Assembly: GCA_934320655.1 (NCBI GenBank)
Contig: CAKRFN010000004.1
Coordinates: forward strand, 62,001-126,000
Length of the DNA: 64,000 bases
Direction of reading: 5' to 3'
Source of the DNA: an uncultured Eubacterium sp.
Lineage (GTDB): Bacteria; Bacillota; Clostridia; Lachnospirales; Lachnospiraceae
In this document: piece after piece, positions 1-8,505 of the stretch
Position numbering within the stretch: position 1 is the stretch's first letter
Layout: every line of letters starts with the position of its first letter
Made by a program: the position numbers and the translations under genes
Notes under the pieces: model-generated
Told to the model about the DNA's origin: nothing
Database searches by the model: none
The model's input: the letters and a program-made list of their open reading frames with translations, nothing else

Positions 1-713
1 GTGAGACTTTGGAGCCGTATGATCTGCGCTACAAGACGTTTGTGCTGTGTATGAAGGGTATCGAGATCAGCACCGGACGCAGGCTCTCACAGATCATGGA
101 GGACAATATCGATGCCTCCAACCGTATCGCTGTATGGCTGGGGCCGGGGCATGTGGAGGAGTTTTACCGCGGCGTGCCGAACTGCATGGTGATTGACAGC
201 AGCCACGATGCGACGAAGCAGATGCTTGTGGAACAGTTTTCGAGCGATCTGATCCGTTTCTATTATGGGATGGATCTGATCGGGAATGAGATCGGCGGCG
301 CAGCCAAAAATGTGATCGGAATCGCGGCGGGTATGCTGGACGGCGTGGGTCGTTCTTCACTGAAAGGACCGCTGATGGCGCGCGGACCGCGTGAGATCGC
401 AAGACTCATCAAGGCGATGGGTGGAAATGAGCTGTCGGCTTACGGACTGTGCCATCTGGGAGATTATGAGGCGACGCTGTTCTCGGCGCACAGCCACAAC
501 CGGATGTTTGGAGAGCGCTTTATCAAAAAGGAGTCCTATGACAAGCTGGCAGAAGGGTATTATACCGTAAAGGCGCTGGTTGCACTCGGAGAGCGCTATC
601 ATGTCGATCTGCCGATCTGCGTGATGGTCTATGAGATTCTGTATGAAGGGCTCGCACCGGACACCGCGTTGGAGGGATTGTTTTCGCGCAGTCTCAAGGG
701 TGAGTTTGTCTAG
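1..713 (+). CDS. gpsA: Glycerol-3-phosphate dehydrogenase [NAD(P)+], C-terminal part
   Basis: The gene runs in from before the window; the frame is open through base 3, so the TTG at 9 is an internal codon, not a start. The product reduces dihydroxyacetone phosphate to sn-glycerol 3-phosphate for phospholipid synthesis in the cytosol. Visible family signatures are the CMKGIE segment at the end of the Rossmann domain, the lysine-bearing GGAAKNVIGIAAGMLDG helix that carries the catalytic Lys, and the later GDYEATLFSAHSHNRMFGE stretch matching the family GDL..T..S.NR..G motif. The consensus GDL is GDY here and the sequence is somewhat divergent from enterobacterial GpsA. The N-terminal NAD-binding GxGxxG lies outside the window. 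Confidence 0.9.
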   Translation, partial: ETLEPYDLRYKTFVLCMKGIEISTGRRLSQIMEDNIDASNRIAVWLGPGHVEEFYRGVPNCMVIDSSHDATKQMLVEQFSSDLIRFYYGMDLIGNEIGGAAKNVIGIAAGMLDGVGRSSLKGPLMARGPREIARLIKAMGGNELSAYGLCHLGDYEATLFSAHSHNRMFGERFIKKESYDKLAEGYYTVKALVALGERYHVDLPICVMVYEILYEGLAPDTALEGLFSRSLKGEFV

Positions 714-795
714 GCGGCTGGCAGGCAGCAGGAATGCGGTACGGGTGAGCAGCAGCCGTTGACAGGAACTGGCAGGGGATTTCTGCGAGAACAGA

Positions 796-825
796 CTGGC
801 GGATGTAGCACAAATGTGGTATGAT
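796..825 (+). promoter_or_regulatory. Weak promoter with extended -10
   Basis: A TGGTATGAT extended -10 (817-825) lies about 37 bases before the ATG of the PH-domain gene. The best upstream hexamer, CTGGCG at 796-801, is poor and gives an 18-bp spacer, so recognition would rest on the extended -10. Confidence 0.35.
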
Positions 826-862
826 GAACCAAACAGGGATGAACAGGAAAAGGAGAATCGCT

Positions 863-1249
863 ATGGAACAGAATTTAGTATGGAAGGACCGCAAACGTAT
901 CTGGTGCGGTCTGCCGTGGACATTTACAAAATATGAGCTGAGCACTGATAAGCTGGTGATCAAGACCGGATTTTTTAATCAGAATGACGATGAGGTGCGT
1001 CTGTACCGTATTCTGGATATTTCGTTGAAGCGCAGCCTGTTTCAGCGGATATTCGGACTTGGCACGATCAGATGCAATTCCGTAGACAAGACGATGAAGA
1101 ATTTCGATATTACCAATATCAAAAATTCTGAGCGTGTCAAGGATCAGTTGTCGGATCTGATCGAGGAGTCACGCCGTTCCAACCGGGTATCATCACGTGA
1201 GTTTATGACAGAACTGGATGACGATGATGATGACGATTCGGATAACTAA
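863..1249 (+). CDS. Bacterial PH-domain protein (DUF304/bPH2-like)
   Basis: A 128-residue protein. The start at 863 is chosen because AGGAG (851-855) sits 7 bases upstream; an in-frame ATG at 821 has no ribosome site. The pattern of WKDRKRIWCGLPWTFTKYELSTDKLVIKTGFF followed by EVRLYRILDISLKRSLFQRIFGLGTI is that of YdbS/YdbT-type bacterial pleckstrin-homology domains, where the R-I-x-D-I strand and basic patch are typical. The tail is highly acidic (DDDDDDDSDN), an unusual end that could bind metal or a basic partner. There is no membrane segment, unlike YdbT. Its function is unknown. It lies between gpsA and a Spo0A-like gene, 29 bases before the latter, so those two are probably co-transcribed. 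Confidence 0.7.
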   Translation: MEQNLVWKDRKRIWCGLPWTFTKYELSTDKLVIKTGFFNQNDDEVRLYRILDISLKRSLFQRIFGLGTIRCNSVDKTMKNFDITNIKNSERVKDQLSDLIEESRRSNRVSSREFMTELDDDDDDDSDN

Positions 1250-1278
1250 GATCTGTTCAGGATGCGCAGAAGGGTGAA

Positions 1279-2118
1279 ATGGCGATGAAAGATCGGATCA
1301 GAATTATGCTTATAGAACCGGATGTACATACCCGCGAAGTATATCGCGAGGCGGTGTCACGTATGCCGGACATGGAACTTGTATTCGACACAGATCAGCA
1401 GACACCGGCGGTCGATTATTTACGCACACAGGGCGCAGATGTCGTCATCATGGAGATGGAACTGACAGAGGGCGACGGCATCAGCCTGTTGGACGAGATC
1501 AACAATCCACCGGAAGAAAAACCGTTGATCATATTGTCCACTTATACAACTTCAAGGGCAACGCTCGGCTATATGCGGATGAACGGCGTGGATCTGGTGT
1601 GCCAGAAGCTCAACCAGACATATTCACCTGCATATGTATTGCAAATGGTTGAAAAACTGTACCCGTACCGCTTTTTTGCGGAGCCGGCGGACGAGACCGG
1701 TACGGTGATCGCACAGATCCGTGAGGAGCTGGATACCTATGCGCTCCGGCGGCAGGTGCAGACAGAACTGGAGGAGATGGGATTCCGGCATAAGATGCTC
1801 GGGTTCCGTTATCTGCTCGATGCGATCGTGCTTTGTGTGGAGCGCAAGGATACGACCATCCATGTATCGAGCTGGCTTTATCCGGAAATAGCAAAGCGGT
1901 GGAATACGACAGAGGCACGCATTGAACGCGCGATGAGATGGGCGATCGAGAGTGTGTTTGTCAAGGCAAATATCGTGCAGTTGTACCAGCATTATACCTT
2001 CCGTTATGATGAGGAGAACGCAAGACCGTCCAATGCAGAATTTATTCTCAATATGGCGAGTAAATTCGAAAAAGGGGATGGACGGCAGAAAATAGTTACA
2101 GATGATCGGGAAGTATGA
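1279..2118 (+). CDS. Spo0A-like regulator with a degenerate receiver domain
   Basis: A 279-residue protein in two parts. Residues 8 to about 125 resemble a CheY-like receiver; residues about 165-270 match the Spo0A DNA-binding domain (YLLDAIVLCVERKD, LYPEIAKRWNTTEARIERAMRWAIE, RPSNAEFILNMASKF). In authentic Spo0A the phosphoacceptor Asp lies in DVVLLD; here the aligned residue is Glu59 (DVVIME). The acidic pocket DD is reduced to EPD and the KP motif is lost. The fold may therefore be fixed in an active-like state or respond to something other than phosphate. A second ATG at 1285 fits the AAGGGTG site (1270-1276) better than the ATG at 1279. The gene is followed after 17 bases by mecA. It is probably not the sporulation master regulator itself but a paralog; I infer that from the lost phosphorylation site. 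Confidence 0.78.
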   Translation: MAMKDRIRIMLIEPDVHTREVYREAVSRMPDMELVFDTDQQTPAVDYLRTQGADVVIMEMELTEGDGISLLDEINNPPEEKPLIILSTYTTSRATLGYMRMNGVDLVCQKLNQTYSPAYVLQMVEKLYPYRFFAEPADETGTVIAQIREELDTYALRRQVQTELEEMGFRHKMLGFRYLLDAIVLCVERKDTTIHVSSWLYPEIAKRWNTTEARIERAMRWAIESVFVKANIVQLYQHYTFRYDEENARPSNAEFILNMASKFEKGDGRQKIVTDDREV

Positions 2119-2135
2119 CATCGAGGTGATTACAA

Positions 2136-2825
2136 ATGAGATTTAAACGGATCAGCACGGATACGGTCCGTTGCATCGTTTCGCAGGATGAATTGATGGA
2201 AAACGGGCTGGATATGGATGATTTTATGTCAAACAGTGGACGCACGGAGGAGTTTTTGCGCAAGATGCTCTCACAGGCAGAGCAGGAGGTCGGTTTCCGG
2301 GTGCAAGGAGGACCTCTGACCATTCAGGTAGCGGCGCTGCCGGAAAATAAGCTGGCGCTGACATTCTCGGAAAAGCAGGCAGGCAGCAACTTTATGGAGC
2401 TGCTGGAGGGCTTACGCTCTGCGATGAGCAACTTGTCGGATGCGGTCAACGAGAAGGCGAAGGATCAGCCGGACGACACAGACGACAAAGAAACTGCCGG
2501 TCAGGCAGAGCAGGAGGCTTATCTGCTCGAATTTCACGGAATGGAAGATCTGGGCGCGTTTTGTAGAAATGTGTCGCCGGGGATCGAGGAGGAGCTCGGT
2601 CTTGACAGCTCGCTCTACTATCTTGAGGACGACGGCATCTACGGACTTGTTTTGCAAAAGGGCGGCATGGACATCAAGCAGCTCTGCCGGGTCGTGTCCG
2701 CATCGATGGAATTTCTCGAGGCGGCGAGTGCCAATGAGATGCAGATCGCATACATACGGGAGCACGGCAAATGTATGTTGAAGGAGCGCGCAATTACCCA
2801 GTTGCAAAAGCTGTTCCGACATTGA
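2136..2825 (+). CDS. mecA: MecA-type adaptor protein
   Basis: A 229-residue protein matching MecA/YpbH adaptors, which deliver substrates to the ClpC-ClpP protease in the cytosol. The N-terminal domain (RFKRISTDTVRCIVSQDELMENGLDMDDFM) matches the substrate-binding module. An acidic linker (about 115-130, rich in D, E and K) is followed by the C-terminal ClpC-binding module (about 132-229). In Bacillus MecA targets ComK and Spo0A, so placement 17 bases after a Spo0A-like gene is suggestive. The target here is not known. The stop codon overlaps the -35 of the crt promoter. Confidence 0.82.
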   Translation: MRFKRISTDTVRCIVSQDELMENGLDMDDFMSNSGRTEEFLRKMLSQAEQEVGFRVQGGPLTIQVAALPENKLALTFSEKQAGSNFMELLEGLRSAMSNLSDAVNEKAKDQPDDTDDKETAGQAEQEAYLLEFHGMEDLGAFCRNVSPGIEEELGLDSSLYYLEDDGIYGLVLQKGGMDIKQLCRVVSASMEFLEAASANEMQIAYIREHGKCMLKERAITQLQKLFRH

Positions 2826-2850
2826 CAAATCTTTCACAAAATGGTACATT
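2822..2850 (+). promoter_or_regulatory. Promoter of crt
   Basis: TTGACA (2822-2827), a 17-bp spacer and TACATT (2845-2850). It lies about 70 bases before the crt start and overlaps the mecA stop codon. Confidence 0.75.
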
Positions 2851-2918
2851 AAGATAAAAGCTGATGTGACGGTCAAAGACCGCTGCAACGTGAACATTAA
2901 CCACAGGAGGGTAAATCA

Positions 2919-3731
2919 ATGAACAATTTAACATTAGAAGTTGAAGGCGCGATTGCGGTCCTTACAATTACCAGACCCGCAGCACTGAATGCATTAAACA
3001 GCGAGACATTAAACGAGCTGGATGCAGCGCTGGACGAGATCAATGCAAACGCTGATATCCGTGCAGTCATCCTGACAGGCGGCGCTGACAAGAAGGGCAA
3101 CGCATTCAAGTCATTTGTAGCAGGCGCAGACATCGGAGAGATGAGCACACTGACAAAGGCTGAGGGCGAGGCGTTCGGTAAGAAGGGTAACGACGTATTC
3201 CGCAAGCTGGAGACTTTACCGGTTCCCGTGATCTGTGCAATCAACGGATTTGCATTAGGCGGCGGCTGTGAGATCGCTATGAGCTGTGATATCCGTATCT
3301 GCTCTGACAATGCAATCTTCGGACAGCCTGAGGTAGGTCTTGGAATCACACCCGGATTCGGCGGCACACAGAGACTGGCAAGAGTCGTTGGTGTAGGCAA
3401 GGCAAAAGAGATGATCTACAGCGCACGCAACATCAAGGCTGATGAGGCTTACAGAATTGGTCTCGTAAACAATGTATATCCCGCAGAGGAACTGATGCCC
3501 GCAGCTAAGAAGCTCGCTTCTATCATCGCAGCAAACGCTCCGATCGCTGTACGTGCATGCAAGAAAGCGATCAACGATGGTCTGGATGCAAAGATGGATG
3601 ATGCGATCGTGATTGAGGAGAAGCTGTTCGGAAGCTGCTTCGAGACAGAGGATCAGAAGGCAGGAATGGGCAACTTCTTAGAGAAAGATCCCGAGAAGAA
3701 GTTAAAGGTTGTTCCTTTCCAGAACAAATAA
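2919..3731 (+). CDS. crt: Crotonase (3-hydroxybutyryl-CoA dehydratase / enoyl-CoA hydratase)
   Basis: A 270-residue enoyl-CoA hydratase of normal family length, hydrating or dehydrating short-chain acyl-CoA. In butyrate producers this is the crotonyl-CoA step. The oxyanion-hole segments are visible: SFVAGADIGEM and INGFALGGGCEIAMSCD. Both catalytic glutamates are present at about Glu118 (GGCE) and Glu138 (PEVGLG). It is monocistronic: it has its own promoter and a strong terminator. The strong AGGAGG-type site (2905-2911) and biased codons suggest high expression. The usual thl-crt-bcd-etfBA-hbd cluster is absent around it, so crt stands alone in this genome. Confidence 0.9.
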   Translation: MNNLTLEVEGAIAVLTITRPAALNALNSETLNELDAALDEINANADIRAVILTGGADKKGNAFKSFVAGADIGEMSTLTKAEGEAFGKKGNDVFRKLETLPVPVICAINGFALGGGCEIAMSCDIRICSDNAIFGQPEVGLGITPGFGGTQRLARVVGVGKAKEMIYSARNIKADEAYRIGLVNNVYPAEELMPAAKKLASIIAANAPIAVRACKKAINDGLDAKMDDAIVIEEKLFGSCFETEDQKAGMGNFLEKDPEKKLKVVPFQNK

Positions 3732-3765
3732 TCAGTTCAGAGTAGATAGACTTTGAGTGATACAG

Positions 3766-3794
3766 GGGCTGTGGTTGATTCCACAGCCCTTTTT
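3766..3794 (+). terminator. Intrinsic terminator of crt
   Basis: A perfect 9-bp stem GGGCTGTGG/CCACAGCCC around a 6-base loop, followed by TTTTT. Confidence 0.92.
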
Positions 3795-3820
3795 GTAGAC
3801 CGGAAACAGGAACGGCAATC

Positions 3821-3859
3821 AGATAGAAATGTTAGATAGAAATGTCAGATAGAAATGAA
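3821..3859 (+). repeat. Triple 13-bp tandem repeat at the mutY start
   Basis: Three head-to-tail copies of AGATAGAAATGtt (3821-3833, 3834-3846, 3847-3859), with changes only in the last two bases. Each copy carries an ATG, and the last one supplies the upstream in-frame ATG at 3855 of mutY. Confidence 0.85.
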
Positions 3860-3875
3860 AACGGAGAAAAAACAC

Positions 3876-4961
3876 ATGCTGGAAACTTATGATTTGGGAC
3901 AACTGGTACAGCCATTGCTGGAATGGTATCCGTCACATGCGAGGGAACTGCCGTGGCGCAGCGATCCGACACCGTATCACGTGTGGGTATCGGAGATTAT
4001 GCTACAGCAGACGCGCGTGGAGGCGGTCAAGCCGTTCTATGCACGTTTCACGGAGGCACTGCCGGATGTCCGCGCGCTGGCGGAGTGCGGGGAGGAGCGC
4101 CTGCTCAAGCTGTGGGAGGGACTCGGCTATTACAATCGGGTGCGCAACATGCAGACGGCGGCACAGACGATCATGAGTGATTACGGCGGTGTCATTCCGG
4201 CAGAGTATGAGGAACTGTTAAAGCTCAAGGGAATCGGGCACTATACGGCGGCGGCGATCACCTCGATCGCGTATGGGCGGCCGGCGGCAGCAGTGGACGG
4301 AAATGTGCTGCGGATTCTGATGCGCGCGGCGGAGGATGACTCGGATATCGCAAAACAGTCGGTAAAGACGCGGGTAGAGCAGGCATTGCAGCCGGTCATT
4401 CCAGTGCAGCAGGCGGGGATGTTCACGCAGGCGATGATGGAGCTGGGCGCGACGGTCTGCGTGCCGAACGGCGCACCGTTCTGTGAACAGTGTCCGTGGG
4501 AGAAACTGTGTCTGGCACATGCACACGGCAGGGTTGCAGCACTTCCGGTCAAGGCAAAGCCGAAGGCGCGGCGCATTGAGTACAAGACGGTGCTCGTCGT
4601 GCGGGATGGTGACCGGGTATTGCTGCAAAAACGCCCCGAAAAGGGGCTGCTCGCTGGAATGTATGAGCTGCCGTATCTGGAGGGCACGCCGACGGAGCGG
4701 GAGATTCTGGATGCGGTAAAGCAGCGTGGATTGTCGCCGATACGGCTGCAGAAGCTGCCGGAGGCAAAACACATTTTCTCGCATGTGGAATGGCGGATGA
4801 GCGGCTATGCAATTCTGGTGGAGGAGGTTTCGGACAGCGGGCTTTTGTTTGTCGAGCCGGTGGATTCCGAACGAACCTATGCGATCCCTGCGGCGTATGC
4901 CGCCTATGCGCGCTATATGAATATCCGGATCGGTCAGGAGAAATTTTTAGAGGAACCGTAA
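3876..4961 (+). CDS. mutY: A/G-specific adenine glycosylase MutY
   Basis: A 361-residue base-excision repair enzyme that removes adenine mispaired with 8-oxoguanine. The start at 3876 is preferred over 3855 because GGAG (3862-3865) is 10 bases upstream. The HhH-GPD domain is complete: SEIMLQQT with the catalytic Glu near residue 36, the hairpin LKGIGHYTAAAI, and VDGNVLRIL with the catalytic Asp. The Fe-S cluster has CVPNGAPFCEQCPWEKLC, with 7 residues in the first gap. The C-terminal third is a NUDIX-like 8-oxoG recognition domain (VLLQKRPEKGLLAGMYELP). It is a single gene between two terminators. Confidence 0.95.
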   Translation: MLETYDLGQLVQPLLEWYPSHARELPWRSDPTPYHVWVSEIMLQQTRVEAVKPFYARFTEALPDVRALAECGEERLLKLWEGLGYYNRVRNMQTAAQTIMSDYGGVIPAEYEELLKLKGIGHYTAAAITSIAYGRPAAAVDGNVLRILMRAAEDDSDIAKQSVKTRVEQALQPVIPVQQAGMFTQAMMELGATVCVPNGAPFCEQCPWEKLCLAHAHGRVAALPVKAKPKARRIEYKTVLVVRDGDRVLLQKRPEKGLLAGMYELPYLEGTPTEREILDAVKQRGLSPIRLQKLPEAKHIFSHVEWRMSGYAILVEEVSDSGLLFVEPVDSERTYAIPAAYAAYARYMNIRIGQEKFLEEP

Positions 4962-4980
4962 CTGACAGATAAAAAGAGGA

Positions 4981-5008
4981 GGGCGATGCGCTGATGCATC
5001 GCCCCTTT
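4981..5008 (+). terminator. Intrinsic terminator of mutY
   Basis: A 9-bp stem GGGCGATGC/GCATCGCCC with a 6-base loop and a short CTTT tail, 19 bases after the stop. Confidence 0.8.
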
Positions 5009-5160
5009 ACATTATGAAAAAGAAAATATGGGAAGTAACTAACTGTTTGTTCCTTTGTATGATTCAATATTAGCCGTCAATTATGAAATCCGTATGAGGT
5101 AATTATGAACATTATGTAAACATTTGTGACACGGAAATGGACGGAAAGAAATACGGATAG

Positions 5161-5188
5161 TTGATTTTTGTTCCGCAGATGCTATAAT
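5161..5188 (+). promoter_or_regulatory. Promoter of the DMT transporter gene
   Basis: TTGATT (5161-5166), a 16-bp spacer and TATAAT (5183-5188). Upstream, 5070-5120 has AT-rich direct repeats of AATTATGAA that may be a binding site; nothing else is recognised between 5009 and 5160. Confidence 0.7.
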
Positions 5189-5245
5189 GGCAGTTGTAAA
5201 AAATGTGTGTGCAGGCACGATAACAGATGTAACCGAGGAATACGA

Positions 5246-6151
5246 ATGAAAACGATGAATAAACAGCTATTGGGACATATCCTCGCATGTGGAACACAGA
5301 TCATGTGGGGTGCGACGTTTGTATCGACAAAAGTATTGCTGAACTATTTTCAGCCAGTCGAGATCTTATTTATAAGGATGCTGCTCGCGGTGATCGCACT
5401 GTTTGTGATCGATCCGCATCCGCTGCGGCTCGGGGACAGACGGCGGGAGCTCGCCTTTGCCGGTGCCGGACTGACGGGGCTGGTGCTGTATTTTTTATTG
5501 GAAAACACGGCGCTGACGATGACCTATGCGTCGAATGTAGGCATCATTGTGGCATGTGCGCCGTTTTTCGTGGCAGTCATGGTAGGGCTCTTTTTTAAGG
5601 AAAAACAGGGCAAAAATTTCTATATCGGATTTGTGATTGCGATCGCGGGCGTGATCATGGTCAGTGTGAGCGGCAAACAGAGCTTTCATCTGAATCCGTT
5701 TGGCGATTTTCTGGCATTTCTGGCGATGATCTCGTGGGGCGCGTATTCGGCGATCGTGAAAAAGATCAGCGAGTGGGACTATCCGATCGTTGCGGTGACG
5801 CGGCGGATCTATTTTTACGGCGTGATCCTGCTGCTGCCGGTGCTGTTGTACGAGGAGGACGGCTGGAACCTGAGCGCCTTCCGGGAGCCGACAGTGATCG
5901 CAAACCTGCTGTTTTTAGGGCTGTGTGCGAGCGCGCTCGGATTTTTTCTGTGGAATCTGGCAACCGGATGGATCGGTGCGGTCAAGACGAGCTTGTATAT
6001 TTACGTGTCGCCGATCGTAACGGTCGTTCTGTCGATGTTTGTACTGCATGAGAAAATGACGGTGTTTTCCGTGATCGGTTCGGTCTGCATTCTGATCGGA
6101 CTCATGATCTCGCAGGGAAAACCTGCCGGGCAAAAGGTACAAGTCGCTTGA
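5246..6151 (+). CDS. DMT-family permease with two EamA domains
   Basis: A 301-residue, about 10-helix membrane protein of the drug/metabolite transporter superfamily, which exports amino acids, nucleosides or drugs. The start at 5246 follows GAGGA (5235-5239); an upstream frame from 5168 has no ribosome site and covers the promoter. Two EamA repeats are visible, the first from about residue 10 (QIMWGATFVSTKVLL to IAGVIMVSVSG) and the second from about 160 (AMISWGAYSAIVKKI to LIGLMISQG). The substrate cannot be told from sequence. It is likely monocistronic, since a new promoter overlaps its stop codon. Confidence 0.85.
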   Translation: MKTMNKQLLGHILACGTQIMWGATFVSTKVLLNYFQPVEILFIRMLLAVIALFVIDPHPLRLGDRRRELAFAGAGLTGLVLYFLLENTALTMTYASNVGIIVACAPFFVAVMVGLFFKEKQGKNFYIGFVIAIAGVIMVSVSGKQSFHLNPFGDFLAFLAMISWGAYSAIVKKISEWDYPIVAVTRRIYFYGVILLLPVLLYEEDGWNLSAFREPTVIANLLFLGLCASALGFFLWNLATGWIGAVKTSLYIYVSPIVTVVLSMFVLHEKMTVFSVIGSVCILIGLMISQGKPAGQKVQVA

Positions 6152-6176
6152 CTTTTCCGGGCGGGCAATGGATAAT
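6148..6176 (+). promoter_or_regulatory. Promoter of glf
   Basis: TTGACT (6148-6153), a 17-bp spacer and GATAAT (6171-6176), overlapping the stop codon of the transporter gene. Confidence 0.65.
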
Positions 6177-6219
6177 AGGAGACACTGGTGTAGTGAATTA
6201 CGAATAAGGGGAAGAACAT

Positions 6220-7386
6220 ATGAAGTATGATGTAATTGTAATAGGCGCCGGCATTGCCGGGGCGGTCGCTGCAAGGGAGCTGGCAGAGAAAGGAAACTGC
6301 CGGGTGCTGGTTTTGGAGCAGAGAGATCACATTGGCGGCAACTGCTATGACAAAGCGGATGATTACGGTGTGCTGATCCATACCTACGGACCGCACATTT
6401 TCCATACGAATGACGAGGGTGTGTATGAATATCTGTCACGCTTTACCGAATGGTACATGTATCCGCAGGGGCATCAGGTCGTGGCAAAGGTTGACGGATC
6501 ACTGATCCCGATACCGTTTAACCTGAATACGCTCCATCTGGTGTACGGTGAGCAGAAGGCACAGGAGCTGGAGCAAAAGCTGATTGCTGCTTACGGCGAG
6601 GGCAGCCGTGTGCCGATCATGGAGCTCAAAAAGAGTGAAGATCCGCAGATCCGTGAGATTGCACAGTATGTATACGAAAATGTATTTTTGAAATATACAA
6701 TGAAGCAGTGGGGACAGACACCGGAGGAGATTTCGCCGGAGGTGACCGGTCGTGTGCCGGTGCTCATTTCACGGGATAACCGCTATTTTCAGGACCGCTA
6801 TCAGGGTGTGCCGCTGCATGGTTTTACACCGATGTTTGAGCGGATGCTCGACCATGAAAAGATCGATGTCGTGCTCGGCGTGGAGGCATCTGAGCGGCTC
6901 GCGATCACGGAGGACGGTATTCTTCTGGACGGTGAACCGTTTGACGGTACTGTGATCTATACGGGTGCGCTGGATGAGCTGTTTGGCTGCCGGTTCGGAA
7001 GGCTGCCATACCGGTCGCTGCGGTTTGATTTTGAGCATCTGGATCAACCGGACTTCCAGGACGGACATTCTGTGGTAAATTATACGGTGAGTGAAGACTT
7101 TACACGTATTACGGAGTTTCAATATTTGACGGGGCAGCAGGGCTGTGACGGCACGACGATCGTGCGGGAGTATCCGTTTGCCTATACCGGAGCGCAGGGA
7201 GAGATTCCTTACTATGCGATATTGAATGCTGAGAATGAGGCATTGTATGAAAAATACCGCGCATTGACTGCGCATCTGGATCATTTTTATCTGCTGGGCC
7301 GTCTGGCGGAGTACAAATATTATAATATGGATGCCATGGCGCGCAAGGCGTTAGATCTGGCAGAAAGGATCATGGAAGAGAGATGA
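6220..7386 (+). CDS. glf: UDP-galactopyranose mutase
   Basis: A 388-residue flavoenzyme converting UDP-galactopyranose to UDP-galactofuranose for cell-surface glycans. The N-terminal FAD-binding fold (VIGAGIAGAVAARELAE) is followed by the characteristic HIGGNCYD, GVLIHTYGPHIFHTN and KYTMKQWG segments. The NRYFQDRYQGVP motif of the substrate pocket and the C-terminal GRLAEYKYYNMDAMARKAL are also present. Length and motifs are typical of bacterial Glf. The stop overlaps the next gene's ATG by 4 bases, so glf and the glycosyltransferase are translationally coupled, which suggests the transferase acts in galactofuranose-containing polymer synthesis. Confidence 0.95.
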   Translation: MKYDVIVIGAGIAGAVAARELAEKGNCRVLVLEQRDHIGGNCYDKADDYGVLIHTYGPHIFHTNDEGVYEYLSRFTEWYMYPQGHQVVAKVDGSLIPIPFNLNTLHLVYGEQKAQELEQKLIAAYGEGSRVPIMELKKSEDPQIREIAQYVYENVFLKYTMKQWGQTPEEISPEVTGRVPVLISRDNRYFQDRYQGVPLHGFTPMFERMLDHEKIDVVLGVEASERLAITEDGILLDGEPFDGTVIYTGALDELFGCRFGRLPYRSLRFDFEHLDQPDFQDGHSVVNYTVSEDFTRITEFQYLTGQQGCDGTTIVREYPFAYTGAQGEIPYYAILNAENEALYEKYRALTAHLDHFYLLGRLAEYKYYNMDAMARKALDLAERIMEER

Positions 7387-8399
7387 AGTTATTATCGATA
7401 GCAATACCCTGTTACAATTCACAGGATTACATGGAGCATTGCATCCGCACGCTGCTGACCGGCGGTGAGGATGTAGAGATATTGATTGTGGACGACGGAT
7501 CAAAGGATGCGACACCGGAGATCGCCGATTCCTATGCCAAGCGTTACCCGACGATCATCCGCGCGATTCATCAGGAGAACGGTGGACACGGGTCTGCGGT
7601 CAATGCCGGGATTCAGCATGCGACCGGACTGTATTATAAGGTCGTGGACAGTGATGACTGGGTGGATGAGGATGCATTTTTGCAGGTGCTCGACAAGCTG
7701 CGCGAGCTCGCCGGAGGAGATGATACGGTCGATCTGTTTATCGCGAATTTTGTGTATGACAAGGTCGGTGCCAAGCATAAAAAGGTGATGCGTTATACTT
7801 CTATGTTCCCGGTAGACCAGACCTTTGGCTGGAACGATGTCAAGCTGATCACAAAGGGACATTACCTGCTGATGCATTCGGTGATCTATCGTACCGAGAT
7901 GCTGCGCAAGTGCAAGCTGGAGCTGCCGAAACACACGTTTTATGTGGATAATATCTATGTGTATCATCCGCTGCCGTATGTGAAGAAGATGTATTATATG
8001 GATGTGGATCTCTATCATTACTATATCGGCCGTGAGGATCAGTCGGTCAACGAGGAAGTGATGATCGGCCGCATCGACCAGCAGATCAAGGTGAATAAGA
8101 TCATGGTTGAGGACTATGATTTGTGGAAAATCTCCAATAAGCGGCTGCGCAAGTATATGTTCAACTATCTGGAGATCATTACGGTCGTATCGACGGTGCT
8201 GTTGCTGCGCTCAGGCACAGAGGAAAATCTGGAGAAAAAGCGGGAGTTGTGGAAATATATCAAGCATTATGATATCCGCCTGTTCCACCATCTGCGCAAC
8301 GGTATCATGGGAAATACGATGAATCTGCCGGGCAGGGGAGGACGCAAGCTCTCTGTGGCAGCGTATAAGCTGACGCAGAAGATTGTGGGATTCAATTAA
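7383..8399 (+). CDS. GT2-family glycosyltransferase
   Basis: A 338-residue cytosolic inverting glycosyltransferase with the GT-A fold. It begins LLSIAIPCYNSQDYMEHCI and has the nucleotide-binding LIVDDGSKDATPEIAD and the DSDDWVDEDAF motif that holds the metal ion. The C-terminal half has no membrane segment and ends basic (RGGRKLSVAAYKLTQKIVGFN), which may dock it at the membrane. The ATGA overlap with glf suggests that it transfers Galf or works in the same glycan; the acceptor is unknown. Confidence 0.85.
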   Translation: MKLLSIAIPCYNSQDYMEHCIRTLLTGGEDVEILIVDDGSKDATPEIADSYAKRYPTIIRAIHQENGGHGSAVNAGIQHATGLYYKVVDSDDWVDEDAFLQVLDKLRELAGGDDTVDLFIANFVYDKVGAKHKKVMRYTSMFPVDQTFGWNDVKLITKGHYLLMHSVIYRTEMLRKCKLELPKHTFYVDNIYVYHPLPYVKKMYYMDVDLYHYYIGREDQSVNEEVMIGRIDQQIKVNKIMVEDYDLWKISNKRLRKYMFNYLEIITVVSTVLLLRSGTEENLEKKRELWKYIKHYDIRLFHHLRNGIMGNTMNLPGRGGRKLSVAAYKLTQKIVGFN

Positions 8400-8414
8400 A
8401 CTACGGAATAAAAG

Positions 8415-8448
8415 AAGATCGCCGAAATCATTTTCCGGCGATCTTTTT
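8415..8448 (+). terminator. Terminator between the converging glycosyltransferase and pncB genes
   Basis: A 10-bp stem AAGATCGCCG/CGGCGATCTT with an 11-base loop, then TTTTT on the plus strand. The minus strand also has a T-rich exit, so it probably works both ways. Confidence 0.85.
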
Positions 8449-8505
8449 ATTATGCTTGCATGATAACCGGTCTGTCTATCTTGTGGGTCATAATTTTTTA
8501 GTACT

